Below, one piece after another: positions 1-5,412 of a stretch of DNA of 26,392 nucleotides. Both the position numbers and the translations under genes were made by a program. A model generated the notes under the pieces. That model saw nothing but the letters and a program-made list of their open reading frames with translations, was not told the DNA's origin and did not search any database. Numbering within the stretch: position 1 is the stretch's first letter; every line of letters starts with the position of its first letter. The DNA is from a virus: IMG/VR virus record IMGVR_UViG_3300034105_001019, positions 1 through 26,392 of that record; one strand, 5' to 3'.

Positions 1-107
1 TCATTACCCTCAAAGGTGAATACTGTAATGTTGTTTTGAATGGCGTTTTGGTACTCGTTTTTTAAATTTTTGAAGGTCGTCAAATCAAATGAAACTGTGT
101 TGGACAT
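1..107 (-). CDS. small unknown protein, N-terminal part only (runs off left edge)
   Basis: An open frame starts at the ATG at 107-105 and continues to the left window edge, giving 35 complete codons. The protein begins MSNTVSFDLTTF and is rich in Asn, Thr and Lys, with no signal peptide or membrane segment in the visible part. A host-type promoter candidate lies 23 bases upstream (131-162), which supports the start and suggests this is a separate transcription unit from the primase gene to its right. I do not recognise a family with certainty; short proteins of this kind are common next to phage replication genes. Function unknown. Confidence 0.6.
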   Translation of the reverse strand, partial: MSNTVSFDLTTFKNLKNEYQNAIQNNITVFTFEGN

Positions 108-130
108 AACTTATTGTTTTAATGTTGGGA

Positions 131-162
131 CAAAGTAATAACATTTATCTCATATAACCAAA
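131..162 (-). promoter_or_regulatory. candidate Bacteroidota-type promoter for the left-edge gene
   Basis: On the minus strand, TTTG (162-159) is followed after exactly 20 bases by TTACTTTG (138-131). The Bacteroidota housekeeping pattern is TTTG, about 20 bases, then TAnnTTTG, so the downstream box differs at one position. It lies 23 bases before the ATG at 107. The match is by eye in AT-rich DNA, but the identical 20-base spacing upstream of the primase gene strengthens it. Confidence 0.45.
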
Positions 163-168
163 TAAAAT

Positions 169-1068
169 CTACTTTATTTCGTAATAATATTCATCAATAT
201 CACCTCTTAAATCCGCAACATCCTTATCCTCAGTTAGTTTAATGATTTTTATTTTACCATATAGTCTACCCCCATTTAACTGGTGATATAATTTAACCGA
301 ATCTTTCCAAGCATCAGAATCAAGACAAATGGTAATATCATTAATTGCTTTCTCATATAATGTTTCAAATAATAATTCTGACATATGTTTCCCTAACATA
401 GGAATACTATTGGGTAAGAATAACCCATCAAACACACCCTCAACAATAAAAATCGGTTTAAACCAATCAATTAAGTTTTCATTAAATATAATTTCATCCT
501 TTGGTGTTTCAGGGTTTTTATATTTGGCACGACTATTTGGGTCCCAACTTCTGGCAATAAAATAATTTAAATACCCCTTTTCATTATATGAAGGTATAAT
601 TACTCTACCACCGAAACTACCCTTATCACAAAAACCAATACCGTACTTTTCAATAATATCATCTCCAATACCACGAATTTTAAGATAATTGTACGCCTGA
701 TTCCTAATTGGATATCTTGGACTACTATCTTTGAATAAAGTAAATCCTTCTGGGAGTACTAACCTTTTCTTTTTTTCTTCTCTTGGTTTATATTCTTCCG
801 GTTGGAGAACATTATAAATTTTCTTTTGTTTTTTATTACCATATAAGTCAAATAATTTACCTAAAGGACCTTTGGTATTGTCCACATCCCCGCAAGACCA
901 GCACTTATAAACATGTTGAAAATAATTTACCTCCAAATTACCTTTGTGTTGCCCTTCATCACAATTAACACAATCAAACGATATTTGACCCTTATGTCCA
1001 TAGTGTTGTTTCTCGTCTCCAAGTATTTCTCGTAATAATTCTATTAAAATTTCCGCATCGTCTGACAT
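169..1068 (-). CDS. DNA primase-like protein (zinc ribbon plus TOPRIM)
   Basis: A 299-residue protein that fits phage or bacterial-type DNA primases, which make RNA primers at the replication fork. The N-terminal part has a Cys4 zinc-ribbon pattern, C33-x2-C36-x19-C56-x2-C59, as expected for template recognition. A basic stretch follows, then GGRVIIPSY near 153-161. The TOPRIM signature is IVEGVFDG (Glu at 210) and CLDSDAW (Asp at 250 and 252), the metal-binding residues. No helicase domain is present, so the helicase must be a separate protein. The open frame extends 12 codons further upstream to a TTG at 1104, but the ATG at 1068 is preferred because the zinc-ribbon region follows it at a normal distance and a promoter-like element lies just before it. 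The adjacent left gene is on the same strand but seems to have its own promoter. Confidence 0.85.
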   Translation of the reverse strand: MSDDAEILIELLREILGDEKQHYGHKGQISFDCVNCDEGQHKGNLEVNYFQHVYKCWSCGDVDNTKGPLGKLFDLYGNKKQKKIYNVLQPEEYKPREEKKKRLVLPEGFTLFKDSSPRYPIRNQAYNYLKIRGIGDDIIEKYGIGFCDKGSFGGRVIIPSYNEKGYLNYFIARSWDPNSRAKYKNPETPKDEIIFNENLIDWFKPIFIVEGVFDGLFLPNSIPMLGKHMSELLFETLYEKAINDITICLDSDAWKDSVKLYHQLNGGRLYGKIKIIKLTEDKDVADLRGDIDEYYYEIK

Positions 1069-1073
1069 AAAGA

Positions 1074-1105
1074 CAAAGATAATAATAAATTTTATAATAT
1101 CCAAA
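1074..1105 (-). promoter_or_regulatory. candidate Bacteroidota-type promoter for the primase gene
   Basis: On the minus strand, TTTG (1105-1102), 20 bases, then TATCTTTG (1081-1074) matches the pattern TTTG-N20-TAnnTTTG exactly. The ATG at 1068 comes only 5 bases after the downstream box, so a start at the usual distance would give a leaderless or nearly leaderless mRNA. Pattern match only. Confidence 0.5.
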
Positions 1106-1130
1106 CTACAAAAGTTTTATAAACCCTTTA

Positions 1131-1138
1131 TATTTATA
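1131..1138 (+). promoter_or_regulatory. TATTTATA element upstream of the plus-strand cluster
   Basis: TATTTATA lies 17 bases before the ATG at 1156 in the 87-base divergent gap between the primase gene and the plus-strand genes. The same octamer lies close upstream of the genes at 2302 and, on the other strand, at 23915. The context here (TATATTTATA) resembles TAnnTTTG with the last base changed. It could be a phage-specific promoter box; chance occurrence in AT-rich DNA is a real alternative. Confidence 0.3.
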
Positions 1139-1155
1139 AAATATATTATAAAAAG

Positions 1156-1371
1156 ATGCCAATACAAATAACGATTAACGATATCACCGGTGCTTCACCA
1201 TTTAATATCTATATATGTGATGAACCTATCACAATATGTGTGTATGAAGAAACGATAACAACATTCCCATATTTGTTTAATGTCCCATCTATAATATCAG
1301 AACAATCATCTGTCAATTTAAAAGTTATTGATAATAATGGTTGTGAATCAATTTTAAATTTAAATCTATAA
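1156..1371 (+). CDS. small single-domain SprB-like beta protein, probably structural
   Basis: A 71-residue protein with no signal peptide or membrane segment. It opens with alternating hydrophobic residues (ITINDITG), then ASPFNIYIC, and ends with LKVIDNNGCES. This order, a Gly-x-x-Pro-Phe/Tyr entry and a closing V-x-D-x-N-G-C, is the pattern seen in each SprB-type module of the 886-residue protein of this window, so it looks like one free-standing Ig-like or SprB-like module. Its stop codon is followed immediately by the ATG of the next gene, so the two are surely co-transcribed and may act together, for example as a virion decoration protein and its partner. The role is inferred; there is no catalytic motif. 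Confidence 0.6.
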   Translation: MPIQITINDITGASPFNIYICDEPITICVYEETITTFPYLFNVPSIISEQSSVNLKVIDNNGCESILNLNL

Positions 1372-2190
1372 ATGGCGTGTTTAGAATCATATTGTATAAG
1401 TAACACCGGTAATATCACGTATGACGATAACTATATCAGTGGTGGGACACATAACTCAAATCTTTATTGGGTAGGTCAATCAAATGGGTTATTTATTTAT
1501 TACTCAACAGAAAATGTTCAATGGTGTTTATCATCAGCATTAGATGGGACTTGTTTATTATCCGGAAAATCCTCTTGTTTTAGCGAATGTCCCGACTTAT
1601 GTGAGAGATATTACTCATCAGGAATTTGTTTAACACCAACTCCATCACCAACAAATAATAATTGTAGTTCGTTGGATTTTGTTGCCTTATTAGAATGTGA
1701 ACCCCTGTCACCTCCAAGTTCATCTCCTACACCAACTAAAACACCTACGCCAACCGTTACACCACCTTCAAATTCGTGTTTAACAAACAATATTGACGCA
1801 ACAATTGAGGGTGTTTCACCAACTCCAACCCCAACACAAACCCCAACCCCAACATCCTCATCTATAATAGGAAGGGATTGTAGTTTTGCATCACCAATAA
1901 CTTATAATATCATCGATGATAATATAACATGCCCTCAAAGTTATTTATTTAAAAGTTGCGATAATGGTGATATATATTCAACAACAAATCTTACTAGTTC
2001 AATAGGAGATATATCATTAATAAAAAATCAAGTTTATTTAGCCATGATAGATGGATTTAGAATGTGTATATCATATTATGAAAAGAGCGACACTATTTTA
2101 GGTGGTTATGATATTGAATTAATTAGTGAACCTTTTGGATTTAATCAAGATGGTTGTTATTATTGTAGTCAAGAGTTAACAATAACATAA
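1372..2190 (+). CDS. Cys-rich Thr-Pro-repeat protein, probable virion adhesin
   Basis: A 272-residue protein built of modules. Residues 1-87 are Cys-rich and aromatic (for example WCLSSALDGTCLLSGKS and SECPDLCE). Thr-Pro linkers lie near 88-94, 115-131 (including TPTPTVTP) and 148-161. The C-terminal part, about 190-266, begins YLFKSC and has cysteines at 196, 232, 262 and 265, ending in CYYC. A similar four-cysteine arrangement closes the 886-residue protein encoded on the opposite strand. There is no signal peptide and no enzyme motif. Thr-Pro stretches act as stiff extended linkers in many surface proteins, so a host-contact role on the virion is likely but not proven. It follows the small gene with no gap; a 111-base gap separates it from the next gene. 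Confidence 0.65.
   Translation: MACLESYCISNTGNITYDDNYISGGTHNSNLYWVGQSNGLFIYYSTENVQWCLSSALDGTCLLSGKSSCFSECPDLCERYYSSGICLTPTPSPTNNNCSSLDFVALLECEPLSPPSSSPTPTKTPTPTVTPPSNSCLTNNIDATIEGVSPTPTPTQTPTPTSSSIIGRDCSFASPITYNIIDDNITCPQSYLFKSCDNGDIYSTTNLTSSIGDISLIKNQVYLAMIDGFRMCISYYEKSDTILGGYDIELISEPFGFNQDGCYYCSQELTIT
1714..1854 (+). repeat. Thr-Pro-coding repeat tracts in the 272-residue gene
   Basis: Two blocks of ACN-CCN codons (about 1714-1764 and 1813-1854), encoding [12 protein letters not shown] and TPTPTQTPTPT, are separated by a short non-repeat spacer. A shorter Thr-Pro stretch lies at 1633-1653. The six-base unit keeps frame if it expands, contracts or recombines. Confidence 0.85.
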
Positions 2191-2289
2191 ATAAAAGTGT
2201 AATAAAAAAAAATAATATTACTTACATCCAACCTTTCTATATAACACTTGAGTTTTCAGGAAGATTAACAAATAAATTAATAATCACAA

Positions 2290-2297
2290 TATTTATA
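2290..2297 (+). promoter_or_regulatory. TATTTATA element upstream of the 798-residue fibre gene
   Basis: TATTTATA ends 4 bases before the ATG at 2302, in the 111-base gap after the 272-residue gene. If it is a promoter box, the mRNA could not start upstream of the ATG at the usual distance, so it may instead affect translation initiation. The rest of the gap (2191-2289) is AT-rich and I see no gene or convincing terminator in it. Confidence 0.25.
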
Positions 2298-2301
2298 ATA
2301 C

Positions 2302-4698
2302 ATGGGATTCATATTAAAAAACACATCAGGGTTAATTAACACTAGATTAACAGACGCCGCAAGACAAAAACTATCACAAGGTAGTTTTAACATCTCTTAT
2401 TTTCAAATAGGTGATAGTGAAGTAACCTATAACGCTTTTGGTGAGTTAAATTTATCAAGCCTTAATATATTAGAACCAAATTTTAATTCTCAAAATAAAA
2501 CCGGTTCTCCTCAAAAAAATAAACAAAATATTAAATATCCTTACTATGTAGATGGAACCGAAGGTAATACATATGGAATACCTTATATGGCTTCTGATGT
2601 TAGTCCTATATATAACAGCGCAACAATGAGAGGTTTTTTCACAGGTAACACCACAAATGGAACTATAAGTAGTTGGAGTGCGTTAACAGATAACCAACAC
2701 GTAGTTAATTCGAATTATGTTATCGATATGTTTTCATTAATAGGTAATAACACAGTATCCATTAAATATTCCGGTTGTAACACCAATATAGTTAGACAAC
2801 CCTCTATTGGAGATTTTATAACAATTTATTACGATGGAAATGGATACAATAATTGTTCTTGTGATTTAGGCACCCCAATTACACCAACACCAACACCAAC
2901 ACCTACTGTAACACCATCTTATGATGAGTGTGCTATATATCCAACACCAACACCATCATCCACTTGTTGTTTAACACCAACACCAAGTTGTGGTCCTGAA
3001 CCAATAACGGAATGTGTTATGTCAGTTTCATGTGGTTATACAATATTAACATATAAAATTGTAGATATTTGTAATTTTGTATTAACAGTAGACAGACCTT
3101 TACCTAATTTTACTAATTTAAATGAAGATTGTTATTACGCCAGAACATTAATCTACCCACCAAACATGACATCATTATATGATAGTATCACACCTTCTCA
3201 ACATTGGCGTAATGATGTCATTAATTTTGAATCCATTTGTAATACAGATGAATTTGATGTTAAAATTTGGAACATGAACATCCCTTGGTCTGAAAGTCCT
3301 GCCGGATTAAATGATGGTATATATAAAGGTTACACTAAATTTCGTTCAACATCTTATTTAGGCACAAAAGAATATTTAGGTTATATGTCAAATAGTGGAC
3401 AAACCATTAACAACACGGTTAATTATGTCAACTCACTTGGAGATGTTATTATTGTACCACCTAAAGACCAAAAGGCAATTTCAATAATTCATTATACTAA
3501 TCAAAGTATAGATTTGTTTTATGGTGAAAAATTTGCGTTAGAACCATACGACAATGCAACCCCTGAAGATACAACAGGTGAGGCTAGAAACTTTAAATTA
3601 CACATACCAACATTAATGTGGCATAAATCACAACCCTTTTGTATTGGACAAACTTTTTGGGTTGACCCACCTGGGTTTGATAATAAAGGATTATTTGAAG
3701 TTCATTATATTCAATCAACTAAAAATCCTGAAATGAATCAACCTGGTATTAGATATTATAATTTATGGGACACAAACGCTAATGAAAACGAATACCCTAA
3801 TAGGGTTGGTAAAGTGTTTCCTGACCAAAAAATTATTGTTATCGATGATGAGGAAATTATCGCTGCTTTATCTTATAAGTCAAATAGAAACTGGACATTA
3901 CCATCACCAAGAATATCTTTAATCGCACCTAATAGTTGTGAAATAAATAATGGGTCAATATCTGTAGATGGTGTTTTATCTGGTTCATCAGAATATATGT
4001 ATGTCACGTATAGATTAGGTAATAGTGAATTATCCACAAATTCATTACATTGTAATTACTATTCAAAAATACAAGGAACAGCAATTACACCAACTAATCT
4101 TATAACTAATAATGTTGGTATTAGATTTGGTAATGAATTTCCATATTTAAATCAAATACCTGAATCACCAATCCTTAATACAGGATTTGTTGCCGACACA
4201 TTTGAAATAATATGTCAGAAAGTAATAGGGGATGTTAGACCAGACCCTTCAGAGTGGAGAGTTATTGATTTTACATCGATGGTTAGTGCAACAACAATTA
4301 ATGGATACATTACCGTAGAAGGTTTAACAGGAACAACATTTGTTATTACATCCGACGATTATGATAACGCCGAAAACAACAATTATACTTTAGATTATCT
4401 TTCAATACCGAGTAAAAATTCTACCGGTACTTCGTTAAATTTTGGTGATGAATATTATTTTTATGGTGCGTTAGAAACTGATATTCAAGCAACAATTTAT
4501 GAAATGAAATATAAAGTAAATCTAAGTGCAACTGAATTTCAAGCAAGTTCTAACCCTACATGGTCAAGCACCGCAAAACCATATATTTCAGAAATAGGTC
4601 TTTACGATACTGAAGATAATCTTATGATTATATCAAAGCTACAATCACCCGTTTTAAGACAAGGATTGCAACAGTTTTTAATTAAATTTGATTTTTAA
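2302..4698 (+). CDS. tail fibre or baseplate-appendage protein with Thr-Pro linker
   Basis: A 798-residue protein. The N-terminal part (about 1-190) contains LTDAARQKLSQG and ISYFQIGDSE, the type of sequence found at the attachment end of phage tail fibre and appendage proteins. A Cys/Thr-Pro linker follows at 191-229 ([11 protein letters not shown], then SSTCCLTPTPSC). The long middle is rich in Asn, Thr and aromatic residues and has no enzyme motif; near 543-575 it contains NSCEINNGSISV, like the start of a SprB-type module. The C-terminus (about 757-798) reads KPYISEIGLYDTEDNL and then SKLQSPV, a pattern typical of fibre proteins from T4-like and marine phages. No signal peptide. It lies 6 bases before the RuvC-like gene on the same strand. 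The virion role is well supported by composition and ends; exact position in the particle is inferred. Confidence 0.75.
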   Translation: MGFILKNTSGLINTRLTDAARQKLSQGSFNISYFQIGDSEVTYNAFGELNLSSLNILEPNFNSQNKTGSPQKNKQNIKYPYYVDGTEGNTYGIPYMASDVSPIYNSATMRGFFTGNTTNGTISSWSALTDNQHVVNSNYVIDMFSLIGNNTVSIKYSGCNTNIVRQPSIGDFITIYYDGNGYNNCSCDLGTPITPTPTPTPTVTPSYDECAIYPTPTPSSTCCLTPTPSCGPEPITECVMSVSCGYTILTYKIVDICNFVLTVDRPLPNFTNLNEDCYYARTLIYPPNMTSLYDSITPSQHWRNDVINFESICNTDEFDVKIWNMNIPWSESPAGLNDGIYKGYTKFRSTSYLGTKEYLGYMSNSGQTINNTVNYVNSLGDVIIVPPKDQKAISIIHYTNQSIDLFYGEKFALEPYDNATPEDTTGEARNFKLHIPTLMWHKSQPFCIGQTFWVDPPGFDNKGLFEVHYIQSTKNPEMNQPGIRYYNLWDTNANENEYPNRVGKVFPDQKIIVIDDEEIIAALSYKSNRNWTLPSPRISLIAPNSCEINNGSISVDGVLSGSSEYMYVTYRLGNSELSTNSLHCNYYSKIQGTAITPTNLITNNVGIRFGNEFPYLNQIPESPILNTGFVADTFEIICQKVIGDVRPDPSEWRVIDFTSMVSATTINGYITVEGLTGTTFVITSDDYDNAENNNYTLDYLSIPSKNSTGTSLNFGDEYYFYGALETDIQATIYEMKYKVNLSATEFQASSNPTWSSTAKPYISEIGLYDTEDNLMIISKLQSPVLRQGLQQFLIKFDF
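2872..2988 (+). repeat. Thr-Pro-coding repeat tract in the 798-residue fibre gene
   Basis: Repeated ACA-CCA codons, densest at 2881-2904, then two short Thr-Pro islands separated by Cys-containing spacers. The tract includes the junction TPTPTVTPS that also occurs in the 886-residue gene, which lies in the opposite orientation at 5677-5925. The two tracts therefore form a degenerate inverted repeat about 2.7 kb apart. Confidence 0.85.
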
Positions 4699-4704
4699 TT
4701 AAAT

Positions 4705-5304
4705 ATGAAAAAAACACTTAAAGAAAGTCCTAAAGTTTTAGGTCTTGATGTATCTACCCGAACAATTGGGTGGGCATTATTTGATATACAAAGTAGAGAA
4801 CTATTGGAATTAACCCATATCTCTCCAGTACCTAAACCAAAAGAAGAAAATAAAATTAAAGAGTTATTACTTAAAAGTGAAATCTTTAAATCAAAACTTA
4901 TTCAATATAAAGATTTAGGTATAACTAAAGTTATTATTGAGGAACCACTATTAAATTCTAATAATGTATACACAATTCAAACTCTATTAAGATTTAATAC
5001 TTTAATTACTAAAGAAATTTATGATGTATTAGGTATTGTTCCTGAATATATTTCAACTTACAACTCTCGTAAATTTGCCTTTCCTGAACTTGTTAAACAA
5101 AACGATAAAAATAAATTTGTATTGTTTGGTGGTCTCCCTAAAGATTGCGATAAAAAACAAATTATTTGGGATTTGGTTGCAAAAAGAGAACCTCAAATAC
5201 AATGGTTATACACCAAAAACAACACACTTAAAAAAGAGAATTTTGACCAAACCGACGCTTACGCTTGTGTTTTAGGTCATATGAATCAAGAAAATATTTG
5301 GTAA
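4705..5304 (+). CDS. RuvC-like Holliday-junction resolvase / RNase H-fold nuclease
   Basis: A 199-residue protein of the RuvC/RNase H-fold type, close to the usual RuvC length. Acidic metal-binding positions appear in the expected order: Asp15 in VLGLDVST, Glu79/Glu80 in VIIEEPL, and Asp181/Asp184 in FDQTDAYAC near the C-terminus. Such enzymes cut branched DNA; in phages they resolve recombination or replication intermediates before packaging. It starts 6 bases after the fibre gene stop and is followed within 10 bases by a strong terminator, so it is the last gene of the plus-strand unit. A nuclease at the end of a fibre cluster is unusual placement. Alternatives are another RNase H-fold nuclease of unknown substrate, but the spacing fits RuvC-like proteins best. 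Confidence 0.82.
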   Translation: MKKTLKESPKVLGLDVSTRTIGWALFDIQSRELLELTHISPVPKPKEENKIKELLLKSEIFKSKLIQYKDLGITKVIIEEPLLNSNNVYTIQTLLRFNTLITKEIYDVLGIVPEYISTYNSRKFAFPELVKQNDKNKFVLFGGLPKDCDKKQIIWDLVAKREPQIQWLYTKNNTLKKENFDQTDAYACVLGHMNQENIW

Positions 5305-5309
5305 AAATT

Positions 5310-5337
5310 AACCCACCTTTATGGTGGGTTTTTTTTT
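5310..5337 (+). terminator. intrinsic terminator after the plus-strand cluster
   Basis: An 8-base-pair stem AACCCACC / GGTGGGTT with a 5-base loop is followed by seven T residues. It ends the plus-strand unit just after the RuvC-like gene. On the minus strand the same stem is followed by TAATTTTTA, so it may also stop transcripts coming from the 886-residue gene. The remaining gap to 5412 shows no gene. Confidence 0.92.
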
Positions 5338-5412
5338 ATTTTATTATCTTATATATGTAGTGTCTTCCACTTGGTTAGTTATCGTTCCATCAAGATAACA
5401 AACACCACAACA

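Noticed and set aside
2195-2249. Possible hairpin (AAGTGT with ACACTT) in the gap after the 272-residue gene
   Set aside because: Only six pairs across a 43-base loop and no T-tract; not credible as a terminator.
4659-4690. TAAATTTG before the RuvC-like gene as a host-type promoter
   Set aside because: The upstream TTTG is missing at the expected 20-base distance, so a single box inside the fibre gene is likely chance.
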